Shown here: piece by piece, positions 46,371-56,075 of the stretch
How the letters are laid out: each line of letters opens with the position of its first letter
Numbering within the stretch: position 1 is the first letter of the stretch
Assembly: GCA_029856145.1 (NCBI GenBank)
Contig: JAHQWK010000001.1
Span: 248,001 to 312,000, forward strand
Reading direction: 5' to 3'
Source of the DNA: Promethearchaeia archaeon
Lineage (GTDB): Archaea; Asgardarchaeota; Lokiarchaeia; Sigyniarchaeales; SOKP01
Length of the DNA stretch: 64,000 bases
The notes under the pieces: generated by a model
Database searches by the model: none
What the model saw: only the letters and a program-made list of their open reading frames with translations
What the model was told of the DNA's origin: nothing
Made by a program: the position numbers and the translations under genes

Positions 46371-47750
46371 ATGAATGATATGAACTCTGGTTTTGTAAAC
46401 GATTTAAACATGATTTTAGCCACTGATTTTTATCAATTGACAATGGGTGCTGCCTATTATCAATACAATCTCGAGAACAATATTACTGAAGAAAATGATA
46501 TTGCTACATTTGAATTGTTTATTAGAAAATTTCCAGAAAATCGCAATTATTTAATTTTTGCAGGATTAGAACAAGCAATTCAGTATTTACTAAATGCTAG
46601 ATTTACAGAACGAACAATCAAATTTTTAAGAGAGAAGGAAGTTTTCAAAAAAATTGATCCAAGCTTTTTCGATGAGTATTTACCAAATTTTAAATTCAAT
46701 TTGGATGTATGGACAATGAGAGAGGGAAATTTCTTCTTCCCAAATGAACCTATACTGAGAGTACAAGGTCCTATGTTTCATGCGCAAATTGTCGAAACAT
46801 ATCTACTTAATGTAATTAATTTTCAATCTCTAATTGCGTCCAAAGCCTCAAGAATTAAAAATATTGCTCCTAATAAAGTACTTCTTGAATTTGGTACGAG
46901 ACGATCTCATAGTCCTCTTGCGGGAGTCTATGCTGCCAGAGCAAGTTATATTGCGGGATTTAACGGTAGTAGCAATGTGGTTGCGGATCTTGAATTAGGA
47001 ATTAACTCCTCTGGCACTATGGCTCATAGTTTCGTACAGAAATTCGATGATGAGTTAGATAGTTTTGACTTATACTATAAAATCTATGGTAAGAATTCTA
47101 TATTTTTAATAGATACATATGATACTGAAAAAGGAGCTCAGAAATCTTGCAAATATGGGAATACTATATGGGGAGTAAGAATAGATTCTGGCGATCTCAT
47201 TGACCATGCTAAAAAAGTTCGAAAAATTCTTGATGATAATGGCTGTGAAAAAGTATTAATTGTAGCTAGTTCAGATTTGAATGAATATAAAATAAAAGAA
47301 ATTATTGATAAGAATGCTCCCATAGACGTTTTTGGAGTAGGAACTGAATTGGCAACTTCTCGAGATGATCCGACAATTGCGGGAGTATACAAATTAATAG
47401 AATATAATGGAGAGCCAAAAATAAAAATTAGTGAAGAAAAAGTAACTTATCCCGGAATAAAGCAAGTACATCGAATTTACGATAGAAATGGTATGTTTAA
47501 AGAAGATATATTATCACTTGCATATGAACCTGCCCCTTCTAATTCTGAAACACTATTAATTCCAATTATGAAAGATGGTGAATTAATCACGAAATTACCA
47601 AAATTGGATGACATTCAAAAGTTTTATTTAGATAATATTAAGAAATTACCTAAAACCTATAAGAAATTAGAGGAAGTTGATATCTTCGAATTAAAAATTT
47701 CAGAAAAATTAAGGCATCTTACAGATTCTTTAAAACTCAAATATACTTAA
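46371..47750 (+). CDS. pncB: Nicotinate phosphoribosyltransferase
   Basis: The 459-residue enzyme converts nicotinate and PRPP to nicotinate mononucleotide in NAD salvage. It starts at ATG 46371 behind GGTGA eight bases upstream. Diagnostic segments are LATDFYQLTMGAAYYQ at the start, FGTRRSHSPLAGVYAARASY near residue 180, the phosphate-binding GVRIDSGDL near 270 and DVFGVGTELATSRDDP near 318. Length and motifs are normal. Its last four bases overlap the stop end of the convergent SDR gene. The NMN adenylyltransferase-like gene at 56076 could catalyse the next step. Confidence 0.93.
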   Translation: MNDMNSGFVNDLNMILATDFYQLTMGAAYYQYNLENNITEENDIATFELFIRKFPENRNYLIFAGLEQAIQYLLNARFTERTIKFLREKEVFKKIDPSFFDEYLPNFKFNLDVWTMREGNFFFPNEPILRVQGPMFHAQIVETYLLNVINFQSLIASKASRIKNIAPNKVLLEFGTRRSHSPLAGVYAARASYIAGFNGSSNVVADLELGINSSGTMAHSFVQKFDDELDSFDLYYKIYGKNSIFLIDTYDTEKGAQKSCKYGNTIWGVRIDSGDLIDHAKKVRKILDDNGCEKVLIVASSDLNEYKIKEIIDKNAPIDVFGVGTELATSRDDPTIAGVYKLIEYNGEPKIKISEEKVTYPGIKQVHRIYDRNGMFKEDILSLAYEPAPSNSETLLIPIMKDGELITKLPKLDDIQKFYLDNIKKLPKTYKKLEEVDIFELKISEKLRHLTDSLKLKYT

Positions 47751-48625
47751 TTTTTAAGATCTACATTTGTTAATTTAACGCTCACATCCCATAGCTGTTT
47801 AGCTACATTTTTATCATATGAGATTTTAACAGATTTCGCTTCTTTTCTCCTTTTAAAGTATTTTCCACTTGTACCATCTACTTCGGGAGAAGAAGCTAGG
47901 TATACTGAAGTTTTTGCCCCTCGCTTCGGTGTTAACATGAATAAGCCAATTAAATGGTAAAAATATTTAACAAATGGGCGAAATTTTCGTATCATATTTG
48001 TTTTTACAAATCCAGGGTGAAGACAATTCACTGAAACTCCTGTTCCCTCTATCTTTCTAGCAAACTCATAAGTAAAGAGTACAACTGCCAATTTTGATTG
48101 TGAGTATGCTTTTAATTGGCGATAATGATTATCTCCGTTTAAGTCATCAAAATCAAAAGATTTTGCTTGAATACTTGATGCTAGGTTTACAATACGCGCT
48201 GGAACGCTATTCTTTAATGTATCTAACAATAAATTACATAACATAAAATGGGCTAAATAGTTTAATGCAAATGTTGTTTCTACGCCATCTTTTGTTAAAG
48301 TCTGTTTGTGTAAATTTACCCCTGCGTTATTTATTAGAACGTGCAAGTTATTATATCTCTTTTTAAATTCTGATACAAGGTTATGAATTCCTTTCTGAGA
48401 AGATAAGTCAGCTAGTATTAAATCAATTGACTCATTTCCTGTTTTTTCTTTTATTTTTTTTATTGCCTTTTCAGCACGAGTTTGATCTCGGCATACCAAT
48501 ACTAATGAAGCCCCTAGTTTTGCTAAACTGATGGCAGTTGCTTTGCCAATACCAGAATTAGCGCCCGTAATCATACAAATTTTTCCATTCAGCATTTTAG
48601 ATTTATTATTCACCATTTTAGCCAT
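47747..48625 (-). CDS. Short-chain dehydrogenase/reductase
   Basis: The protein of about 292 residues (ATG 48625 preferred; TTG 48631 in frame) is an SDR of the retinol-dehydrogenase-like type. It has the cofactor motif TGANSGIGKATA, an Arg in VCRDQTRAEK that favours NADP(H), LINNAGV near residue 98, the catalytic Ser in NLASS and YSQSK near 172, and HPGFVKTNM near 203. Substrate unknown. A decayed copy of its C-terminal part lies just upstream at 48710-48890, showing an earlier tandem duplication. Confidence 0.9.
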   Translation of the reverse strand: MAKMVNNKSKMLNGKICMITGANSGIGKATAISLAKLGASLVLVCRDQTRAEKAIKKIKEKTGNESIDLILADLSSQKGIHNLVSEFKKRYNNLHVLINNAGVNLHKQTLTKDGVETTFALNYLAHFMLCNLLLDTLKNSVPARIVNLASSIQAKSFDFDDLNGDNHYRQLKAYSQSKLAVVLFTYEFARKIEGTGVSVNCLHPGFVKTNMIRKFRPFVKYFYHLIGLFMLTPKRGAKTSVYLASSPEVDGTSGKYFKRRKEAKSVKISYDKNVAKQLWDVSVKLTNVDLKN

Positions 48626-48709
48626 TACCAATATCTAATAGGTCACTTAATTTCCTAATCATAAGAACTAGAGTAAATAGGAAAATAATGTAATATTAAT
48701 AAAACCTAC

Positions 48710-48890
48710 TTATAGGCTGTTAAAATTCGTGAGATTAGTAAACACATCCCAAAGTCTTATTGCAATAGACTCATCATAAGTAATATTGTTTGATTTTCTT
48801 TCTTTTTTGTCAATAAAATATTTTCCAGATATATTTTTCACATCTGGAGATGATATGAGGGATATTGAGGTATCTGCTCCTTTTTCTGGG
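48710..48890 (-). pseudogene. C-terminal fragment of a duplicated SDR gene
   Basis: About 60 codons (PEKGADTSISLISSPDVKN then SGKYFIDKKERKSNNITYDE and onwards) match the last part of the intact SDR next to it, which reads PKRGAKTSVYLASSPEVDG and SGKYFKRRKEAKSVKISYDK. No Rossmann part, catalytic Tyr or start region is present. The upstream end of the fragment runs into the 3' end of the SWIM-protein gene at 48912, so the rest was lost by deletion or replaced by that gene. Confidence 0.85.
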
Positions 48891-48911
48891 TTTTTAGTAA
48901 AACAAAAAAAA

Positions 48912-49859
48912 TTATTTCCTTGTAACCTTTCTAACATTCTTAACTGTGTAACCCCAAAAATTATCTTTTACAAGTTTTCCACTTAAACTAATTTTATCTC
49001 CTTTTATGAAACTATTTTCATTTTGTAATTTTTCACTTATTCGTACTTTTAAATTTTCAACAGTATCGGTATCTTCTTCACGATAATCGCTTACTTTTTT
49101 TAATTTAGGCCCAAATTTGAGATTTTCAAGTGAAGTCATATAATATTTTGTTATATTTCCTTGAAATTCGGATTCCCTTTCAACAATTTCTGTAATAACC
49201 GCTTCATGTACAGTTATCGAAGAATTAAGATATTTCATTAGTTTCGCACCTGAAGATGACTCATCAATTAAAACTGCCATTCTTTGTTTCTCATCACTTT
49301 CCTCCCCCACTTGAGCTTCAGCAAGTTTGATTGTCTTAATTTTTTTTTCAAAATCATCAGGTAGAACTGTTAAAGTCCAATCATCAAGTTTAAACCAATT
49401 TTGCTTTAAAGAATAGATGAATCCAATCCAGAAATGACTACAAAACCCCATATTCGCCCCTATTCTGCAATCGCAGTCACGCTCAGGATTCCCTATATTT
49501 TTTGGATTAATCGATAAATAAGATTGTGCTTCCCAACTCCATCCTTTAAATTTTAACTCAATTTCATGCTTACTCGGATTTACAATCTTAATTTCAGCAA
49601 CACTCTCTCTATCTTCACCATTAATCTTCTTTATTGCTACTTCTATTCCATTAGATATTATTTCAATCTCTTTTTGCTGTAAGAGCTCTTTAAATTCTTC
49701 TTCTGCTAATGAATCAAGAATAAAATCGATTAACTCTGATTTCTTAAATTTTGAAAATCCTTTTATTTCAAAATCTCGACATATTTGTTTCAAATCATCA
49801 TTGTTTAAGTACTGCAAAAGATATTTCAAATAATTACTATCATCAATTTCTCTATTCAT
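48912..49859 (-). CDS. SWIM zinc-finger protein
   Basis: The 315-residue protein has an N-terminal SAP/Rho-N-like helical segment (LNNDDLKQICRDFEIKGFSK, then KSELIDFIL), suggestive of nucleic-acid binding. Near residues 129-143 the pattern CDCRIGANMGFCSH gives CxC...CxH, the SWIM zinc finger. The C-terminal 100 residues are strand-rich and could form an OB-like fold (KISLSGKLVKDNFWGYTVKN). SWIM proteins occur with DNA-processing enzymes and recombination factors. The precise partner here is unknown. The gene's 3' end abuts the SDR fragment. Confidence 0.8.
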   Translation of the reverse strand: MNREIDDSNYLKYLLQYLNNDDLKQICRDFEIKGFSKFKKSELIDFILDSLAEEEFKELLQQKEIEIISNGIEVAIKKINGEDRESVAEIKIVNPSKHEIELKFKGWSWEAQSYLSINPKNIGNPERDCDCRIGANMGFCSHFWIGFIYSLKQNWFKLDDWTLTVLPDDFEKKIKTIKLAEAQVGEESDEKQRMAVLIDESSSGAKLMKYLNSSITVHEAVITEIVERESEFQGNITKYYMTSLENLKFGPKLKKVSDYREEDTDTVENLKVRISEKLQNENSFIKGDKISLSGKLVKDNFWGYTVKNVRKVTRK

Positions 49860-50063
49860 TTTATGTCAAGCCCAATAAATTTAAAATGTGAATTCTCCAA
49901 GTATAATTTGAATTTATTGCTTATAATTATAACTGTTGAAAAAATTTTTTCATTCCATTATTATTAGAAAACCTAATTACAAAATAGCTGATATATAAAG
50001 AGAATCTTATAAAAAAGATAATTACACTAAATTCAAATTAAAATAAAGTAAAACTAAACGTTC

Positions 50064-50678
50064 CTATTTTGTCATTGTCCCCCTAGAAAGAAATGCGGTT
50101 AAATTATTAACAAGCTCCTCCTCTTCCGGTTCAAAATCACTCCGAATCCACCATGTAAAGACTCCAAGTACCGTAGATGTCCAAACTCTAGCTGAGATCT
50201 TAGGGTTTTGAGGTCGGGCTCCAAATTCTAATAACTTTATAATGATTTTTTCTACTTCTTTGGTAAAATTATCAATTATCTTATTTCTCTTCGCTCTATA
50301 TTTTGTGTTAATGCCTCCCATTTGCTCAAAAAAGATAAGAAACGTTTCCTTTTTTGCTTTAAATATTCTTGCATATCCTCGAAAAAGATTCTTAACGGCA
50401 TAGATTGGAGGAATTTTATTATCTTTAAAATAGACAAACAGTTCTTTAAATTTGCTTATCATGAGTTCAGCTATTCCGCTAATTATAACTTCGAATATTT
50501 CTTCTTTACTTTTAAAGTAATTATACAGGTTTCCCACGCTAGTATTAGCCCTTTTTGTTATATCTTTTATTCGGGTATTATTAAATCCTTTTTCTTCAAA
50601 AACAGAGAGAGCTGATATTATAAACAGATTTCTTTTTTCCTTCTTAATTATTTCAGACTTTTTTTTCCTTAGAGACAT
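50064..50678 (-). CDS. TetR-family transcriptional regulator
   Basis: The 204-residue protein has an N-terminal TetR helix-turn-helix domain: LFIISALSVFEEKGFNNTRI, then DITKRANTSVGNLYNYFKSK up to residue 58 with the conserved YNYFKSKEEIF. The C-terminal 140 residues are helical and variable, the ligand-binding and dimer part, with FLIFFEQMGG near residue 117. It probably acts as a homodimeric repressor. Two overlapping palindromes at 50968-50990, about 290 bases upstream of its start and ahead of the divergent gene at 51101, are the natural operator candidate. Confidence 0.9.
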   Translation of the reverse strand: MSLRKKKSEIIKKEKRNLFIISALSVFEEKGFNNTRIKDITKRANTSVGNLYNYFKSKEEIFEVIISGIAELMISKFKELFVYFKDNKIPPIYAVKNLFRGYARIFKAKKETFLIFFEQMGGINTKYRAKRNKIIDNFTKEVEKIIIKLLEFGARPQNPKISARVWTSTVLGVFTWWIRSDFEPEEEELVNNLTAFLSRGTMTK

Positions 50679-50967
50679 TTAGAGTCAACTCAAAAAAAAT
50701 TATTTAAAATTTATCCATCAAACAATTCATTAAAAAAGACTATACATTTTAAGAAAATATGCTAAAATTTATTACTTTTTAATTTTCAAATACCAATAGA
50801 TTTATTAAATTTATTAGAAATCTGGAAGTAAGTAAAGAATTGCTATTTAAGGAGACTAATAAAAACAAATTATGAAAAGCGGGAAAATGATGGGAATTTT
50901 TAAAAAGTGTTATTTTTATATCTTTTCTTTATTATTTCCTTGAATAATAAAGATAACAACTTAATAA

Positions 50968-50990
50968 ATGAACGTTCATTCAGTGAATGA
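50968..50990. promoter_or_regulatory. Overlapping palindromes, candidate TetR operator
   Basis: ATGAACGTTCAT (50968-50979) is a perfect 12-bp palindrome, and TCATTCAGTGAATGA (50976-50990) a perfect 7+1+7 palindrome sharing its right arm. TGAATGA/TCATTCA half-sites are common in TetR-family operators. A TATA-like ttatatag lies at about 51041-51048 toward the 51101 gene. The rest of 50679-51100 contains no convincing gene. Confidence 0.6.
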
Positions 50991-51100
50991 GGATTCGGTA
51001 AAAAACAAGAAATTTTCACCATTGCAAGTGTAGGAAAAGATTTATATAGTAAATTATCTTCTCTTTATAAAAGCAATTATTTAATTAATTAAAAAAACAT

Positions 51101-51337
51101 TTGAATAAAACAAAACAAAATAATGGTGATTACTACTCTATGATTGAAATATTGAAATATTTTGGTGAAATTAAATTTGCAGAACATAATAGTCTAGCAA
51201 TTAATGATTTTGAACTTGCCTTAAAGAAATATTTTTCCGGGAAGTCAAAATTACCCCGTGGACGTTATAAATTCGGTGAAATTGACAATTCATCAGTAAA
51301 GGATTTTACAAAATCATTTATGAATTATTTCGAATAA
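51101..51337 (+). CDS. Small hypothetical protein, 78 residues
   Basis: The frame begins at TTG 51101 (a later in-frame ATG at 51140 is the alternative). The protein is soluble with several Phe/Tyr-Lys stretches (LALKKYFSGKSKLPRGRYKF) and ends VKDFTKSFMNYFE. I know no matching family. It lies downstream of the TetR operator candidate and 117 bases before the alpha/beta hydrolase gene on the same strand, so both may be controlled by the regulator. Confidence 0.5.
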   Translation: MNKTKQNNGDYYSMIEILKYFGEIKFAEHNSLAINDFELALKKYFSGKSKLPRGRYKFGEIDNSSVKDFTKSFMNYFE

Positions 51338-51454
51338 ATAAATTAACGAATTATTGGTTATATATTTTCTAATTTTTATCCTATTTTTATGGTATTGTTC
51401 TTTTTATAATCAAATTTCATTAAATATTAAATAACTTTTTACATTCCAACAACT

Positions 51455-52294
51455 ATGGCAATCCTAAATAAAATAGAAGAAGTGTTTATTGAAACCAATG
51501 GGATAAAACTTCATACTATAATTGTTGGATCTGGAGAACCTTTGATTTTGTTACATGGCTTTCCAGAATTCTGGTATTGTTGGTCAAAAGTAATTCCACT
51601 ACTTAAGGATGATTTCAAATTAATAATCCCGGATATGAGAGGGTATAATTTATCTGACAAACCGAAGGGTGTGGAAAACTATAAAATAGAAATTCTTGTA
51701 GAAGATATTAAAGGATTAAGCGAAAAATTGGGACTAGGAAAGTTTAATCTTGCGGGACATGATTGGGGCGGAGCTGTAGCCTGGATTTTTGCCGAAAAAT
51801 ATCCGGAGCTATTAAATAAGTTGATTATATTAAATTCTCCTCATCATAAAGTTTTCTCTCAAAAATTAAGAACAGATAAAGAACAGCAAAAAGCAAGTTT
51901 CTATATTTTTGAGTTTTATAAACCTAATGGAGAGAAGTTTATAATTGAAAATAACTATGAACAATTGAGAAAATTTGTCTTTACAAAAAACTTTAGTGAT
52001 TTTGATAAGGAAAAATACATTGAAGCGTGGTCTCAACCTGGAGCAATAGAAGGAGAAGTGAATTATTATAGGGCAAATCGTAGTTTCAAAGAATGGACAG
52101 GAATCATTGAAGTTCCTACCTTAGTACTTTGGGGAATGAAAGATTTATTTTTAACTCCTCAATTATTAGATGGATTGTCCGACTATATTAAGGACTTACG
52201 AATAGAAAGGAACGAAGAATCTTCCCATTGGATAACTCATGATGTTCCGGAATTTGTATCTTCTAAAACTCGAGAATTCATTCAAAGTGAATAG
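51455..52294 (+). CDS. Alpha/beta hydrolase, epoxide-hydrolase-like
   Basis: The 279-residue enzyme shows the oxyanion-side motif LLHGFPEFWYCW near residue 31, the nucleophile elbow GHDWGGAVAW near 105 with Asp as nucleophile, the acid in LVLWGMKDLFLTP near 224 and the catalytic His in SSHWITHDVPEFV near 261. Asp in HDWGG is characteristic of epoxide hydrolases, haloalkane and fluoroacetate dehalogenases. The HGFPEFWYCW segment is typical of the epoxide-hydrolase group. It lies downstream of TetR and its candidate operator, a common arrangement for detoxifying hydrolases. Confidence 0.88.
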   Translation: MAILNKIEEVFIETNGIKLHTIIVGSGEPLILLHGFPEFWYCWSKVIPLLKDDFKLIIPDMRGYNLSDKPKGVENYKIEILVEDIKGLSEKLGLGKFNLAGHDWGGAVAWIFAEKYPELLNKLIILNSPHHKVFSQKLRTDKEQQKASFYIFEFYKPNGEKFIIENNYEQLRKFVFTKNFSDFDKEKYIEAWSQPGAIEGEVNYYRANRSFKEWTGIIEVPTLVLWGMKDLFLTPQLLDGLSDYIKDLRIERNEESSHWITHDVPEFVSSKTREFIQSE

Positions 52295-52510
52295 TCTTAA
52301 AGGAAAACTTTTTATTTATACTTTAAATATCTTTTATGCAAGTTCTTCTTAAAATAGTAAAATATCTTGAAATAATATCTTATTTTGAATATTATGGATT
52401 AAAATCAATAAATTTATAAGGCTCATTGATTGGTTATAATATAATAATCTTTGAAAAAAGTTTATTTCTTACCTTGAATTTTATCAATTATAAAAACTAA
52501 CTTTTAAAAG

Positions 52511-52969
52511 ATGGAAGAAGACAACAAACAATTATCTTGGGCTGCAAAACTCGATTGGTTAAATATATTATCAATGCTAAATCTTGAGAGTATAAGTCAG
52601 ATTCCAAAATTCAAAAAGGAGAAGGCACTTAAAAGGATTACTAAGTTCTATAGTCCAGAAGCACTTTTAGAATTTGAACCAGACTATTTAGATAAGCTTG
52701 TAGTAAATGAATTACAGGAATTAATGAAAAAAGAATTACTTTTGAATGAAAGAAAACAAGAGAGAATGGAGAAAGAACTTCGCGATAAAATAATACCATT
52801 AAAAAGTGGTGGTATCATAAAAATAGATCCTCGAGATCTCAAAGATTTTAAGGGTAATCCAGAGGATATGTTAAAATATTTTTATAAGAAATTTCTCGGA
52901 AAAGATGACGATGACAAAGATGATGACAATGATAATTACAAGGAAGACAATACTCACTACTATATTTAA
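52511..52969 (+). CDS. Hypothetical helical protein with acidic tail
   Basis: The 152-residue protein starts at ATG 52511. Its N-terminal region is hydrophobic-helical (WAAKLDWLNILSMLNLESIS), the centre is Lys/Glu-rich and probably coiled (LMKKELLLNERKQERMEKEL), and the last 25 residues are an Asp/Lys-rich tail (GKDDDDKDDDNDNYKEDN). No family is recognised. It stands alone between wide non-coding gaps, 216 bases before and 80 bases after, the latter facing the convergent PHP gene. Confidence 0.65.
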   Translation: MEEDNKQLSWAAKLDWLNILSMLNLESISQIPKFKKEKALKRITKFYSPEALLEFEPDYLDKLVVNELQELMKKELLLNERKQERMEKELRDKIIPLKSGGIIKIDPRDLKDFKGNPEDMLKYFYKKFLGKDDDDKDDDNDNYKEDNTHYYI

Positions 52970-53049
52970 AATATTGTTTTAGATTTAACTCCTTACTTTA
53001 TATTGAATGTATAAAACTACTTATCATAAGGAATATGATCTTCGATTTT

Positions 53050-54663
53050 TTAAATGATTTTAGTTTTTAAAAACCGTAAATTTGTCTTTTTAACTTTTCG
53101 GTATATTAAAAATATTATAATATATCCCATAGTTGACCAAAGTATCCAAGATAAAGCTTGATAAGCATTTATATTTAAAATATAATTAATAAAATCCTCT
53201 AAAACGTAAAATCCAAAATCATTCAAATCACCTGGGAAATCTACTACTTTGGGATTAAGAACAATAGCAATTACTTGATGAGTATTTTTATTTAATGTTT
53301 CAAAAATATTTGTTATGGTTAAATTTGTTGGATCATCCAGCCTCATTTTAATGAAAGTATTTAAATCTTCATTTGTATGGATATCCGATCCTCCTATACA
53401 TGTTAGATTATTATCAAGACAAAACTGTCGTATTTGTAAATATTTCCCCAAATAACTTCCTCCGTTAACAATCTCAAATCCATCAACACCCCAATCTCTT
53501 AATTGAGTCAATGTATATGGAGCACCAAAACCACTTTTGGGATTAGGTTCATAATTATAATGATTGACCGTAATATATCCTCCATTTGCTTTTACATAGC
53601 TTATTGTATCTGAGGCGTTCAAGGCTATAGGTCCACCTGGAGTGTATGATTGAAGGGGTACAATTTCTTCAGCAAGGCCAAAATAATTCATATGGAGTTT
53701 AGGTTTTATTGCGTTATTAGTCCATTCTTCCGCTATTAGAACCACAAAATCTAAATTATTATCCTCAACATATTTTAGAGCCATTGTAGCACCTCTAATA
53801 TTGTCATGATCAGAAAAAGCAGCACCCGAAATTCCTTGCTTTATATACCAGTCAATTCTTTCTTCAACAGTTAACCAACCATCGCTAAAGGTAGTGTGAA
53901 CGTGGAAATCGAATAAAAACTCGTCATCTTCGAGTGGTATTGCCGGGATTATTTCATGAGTGGGAAAAGGAGTAGATATAAGCACAATATTGGCACTGAG
54001 TAGTATCACACCGATTCCAATATAATACACAGTTTCTCGCTTTATAGCTTGTTTTTTTGACTTTCTTTTTGGTTTTCGGTTTAATAATTTCCTAGATAAG
54101 TTAAGCGACAGTTTTGGATGAAAAAATTTGAGAATAGTGTACCCAATCTTGATGAAAATGAGAATCATACTTAAATGAACCGCTATTTGAACTGGTACCA
54201 TAAAATATCTACTCACAAAAAAATAGCCTTGAGCAATAAATCCAACAAGGATATAAATCCCAACTGTCAAAATAGAAAGACTCAACACTTTAAAAGAAAA
54301 ATAAATGATATCTGCTATTGGGTAAGTAATATATCTATATTTATCTGAACTAAACATCCCCCTTTTCTTTAAATACAAATAGATTCCTCTTAGAATTGGA
54401 TAAAATATTAAGAAAAGAAACATCCATGTGAATTCCATTTCTAAAATGTAAGCAAGTACATAAAAAGGCTCGACAAAATATCTCAGTAACGACAATTTAC
54501 TTGAGTATTCTGATGAAACATCAACTTGTCCAAGAGCATCATAGAATATTACCGTTCTTTGTCCAAAAATAGATAAAATTACAAGGAAAACAAGCCACAT
54601 TAGGAAAGCAATAGAAAGAATCGTGAAAAATTTATTTTTTTTTATTAAAGATTGAATCTTCAT
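53050..54663 (-). CDS. Membrane-bound PHP-domain phosphoesterase
   Basis: The 537-residue protein has about five N-terminal membrane helices up to residue 230, a PHP domain and a final C-terminal helix (about 503-522). The PHP metal ligands are visible: FDFHVHTTFSDGW near residue 250, AFSDHDNIRGA near 281, IAEEW near 304, TVNHYNYEP near 362 and GGSDIHTNED near 422. With a signal-like start and helix count this large soluble domain may face outside, where it could cleave phosphoesters, but topology was judged only by eye. Stand-alone PHP enzymes act on small phosphoesters such as histidinol phosphate or nucleotides. Substrate unknown. Confidence 0.85.
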   Translation of the reverse strand: MKIQSLIKKNKFFTILSIAFLMWLVFLVILSIFGQRTVIFYDALGQVDVSSEYSSKLSLLRYFVEPFYVLAYILEMEFTWMFLFLIFYPILRGIYLYLKKRGMFSSDKYRYITYPIADIIYFSFKVLSLSILTVGIYILVGFIAQGYFFVSRYFMVPVQIAVHLSMILIFIKIGYTILKFFHPKLSLNLSRKLLNRKPKRKSKKQAIKRETVYYIGIGVILLSANIVLISTPFPTHEIIPAIPLEDDEFLFDFHVHTTFSDGWLTVEERIDWYIKQGISGAAFSDHDNIRGATMALKYVEDNNLDFVVLIAEEWTNNAIKPKLHMNYFGLAEEIVPLQSYTPGGPIALNASDTISYVKANGGYITVNHYNYEPNPKSGFGAPYTLTQLRDWGVDGFEIVNGGSYLGKYLQIRQFCLDNNLTCIGGSDIHTNEDLNTFIKMRLDDPTNLTITNIFETLNKNTHQVIAIVLNPKVVDFPGDLNDFGFYVLEDFINYILNINAYQALSWILWSTMGYIIIFLIYRKVKKTNLRFLKTKII

Positions 54664-54732
54664 AATAGGTATTTTAATTGAATTTACTAATAAACTTTTT
54701 AAAAAAAGTAATTATAATCCAATCAAAAATTT

Positions 54733-55923
54733 TTAGGTTAATATATAATTATCTAAAGTTTTAAGTGATTTCACAAATTTTTGATAAATTCTGACATCTA
54801 CAATAGGCAATATTTCACAAATCTTTATTCTTAGGTCTTTTTCGTTAATTCGACATAATTTTGAGGGCTCTATCCCTTTTAAGATCAAGTATAATATTGG
54901 CATTTGAGGAGTAGATGGATGAAAATCATAATTTAGATATCTTACTGAGGATTTTAATTTATCAATTATGAATTTTTCAATTTCATGCTTATTTCTCATT
55001 TCAAAATTGATATAAATTGTTTCCCATAAATATTTTCGGTTTACTAATTGAATTATTTCGACTTTTTTTACAAATCTATCAAACCTTCTTGAAATTTCTA
55101 CTAAAAAAACACCTCGTTTATAGGAATTATCCATTGAACATACAGCTTCTGAAGAACCCGGGTTATAGATCCAATCTTCTAGTATAAATTGTTTATGAAA
55201 ATGACCTAAAGCTAAATAATCTATTCGATGTCGTAGGGGTTGAATATATTCTAATTTAATACCTGGAACATTATCCATCTGACCTTCAATGCCAAAATGC
55301 TGCAAAAGAATGTTAAATAGTTCACTTTTTTTAATTATCGCCTTTCTTATATTTGAAAGAAAAGAAATTGGTTGTTCCCCAAGGTAACGAGTACCATAAA
55401 TCACTATATTTTTGATTTGTATTTTTCCACCTTTATTAATATCAAAATTATAGGGTTCGAAGATTTCTTCTTGGGGTGCTTCTAAATCAGCATCAAGGAG
55501 GATTATCAATCCTAAGCTATTTAAAAGTTTTAACCATGACTGACCTCGTCGTTCGAATCTGATTCCCCTTGAAAATTTTCGGATATCATGATTACCCTCT
55601 ATTGCTATAATTAGAATTGATCCATTTGTAAATTCTTTGAAATCTCTCAATATGTCAACAATTTTAGTTAGATTTCCAGGGAGCATTTCTAGAGAGGTAA
55701 ATACATCACCACCCAGTATAATAAAATTAACATAATGCTTAATTGCTAATTCCAATATTTCTTGAAATGCTCGAATAAAATCATCTGACCGGAATTCATT
55801 TCTATACTGATGACTTCCCAAATGGATATCGCTTGCATGAATGAATCGGGTAACAATTTGAGTATTAGTAGATTTATTATGAAAATTCTCAAATTTAGCT
55901 TTAAATTGATTATTTGAAATCAT
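54733..55923 (-). CDS. Mre11/SbcD-like DNA repair exonuclease
   Basis: The 396-residue calcineurin-type phosphoesterase has all five metal motifs: ASDIHLGSHQ near residue 29, ILGGDVFTS near 69, IEGNHDIRKFS near 108, LLQHFGIEG near 206 and YLALGHFHKQF near 237. The C-terminal 130 residues form a capping region as in Mre11/SbcD. It should cut DNA with a divalent metal. No Rad50/SbcC ATPase is adjacent; its usual partner must be elsewhere, or this is one of the solo archaeal paralogues. It follows the PHP gene's upstream side by 70 bases on the same strand. Confidence 0.88.
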   Translation of the reverse strand: MISNNQFKAKFENFHNKSTNTQIVTRFIHASDIHLGSHQYRNEFRSDDFIRAFQEILELAIKHYVNFIILGGDVFTSLEMLPGNLTKIVDILRDFKEFTNGSILIIAIEGNHDIRKFSRGIRFERRGQSWLKLLNSLGLIILLDADLEAPQEEIFEPYNFDINKGGKIQIKNIVIYGTRYLGEQPISFLSNIRKAIIKKSELFNILLQHFGIEGQMDNVPGIKLEYIQPLRHRIDYLALGHFHKQFILEDWIYNPGSSEAVCSMDNSYKRGVFLVEISRRFDRFVKKVEIIQLVNRKYLWETIYINFEMRNKHEIEKFIIDKLKSSVRYLNYDFHPSTPQMPILYLILKGIEPSKLCRINEKDLRIKICEILPIVDVRIYQKFVKSLKTLDNYILT

Positions 55924-56075
55924 TTGTTTATAATATTAGATTTAAAATCGAAATAATATGTTATTTATTTTATTCAAATTTTTAAATGATAAAAGCCTGA
56001 AGATGTAGTGAAAAAAACACAATCTGATAAAATTAGTTAAAAATTTAATTATGTGAAAATAAACCTACTATAATA

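Noticed and set aside
50872..50943. 23-codon ATG frame between TetR and its candidate operator
   Set aside because: It is too short, has no Shine-Dalgarno signal and reads as AT-rich noise.
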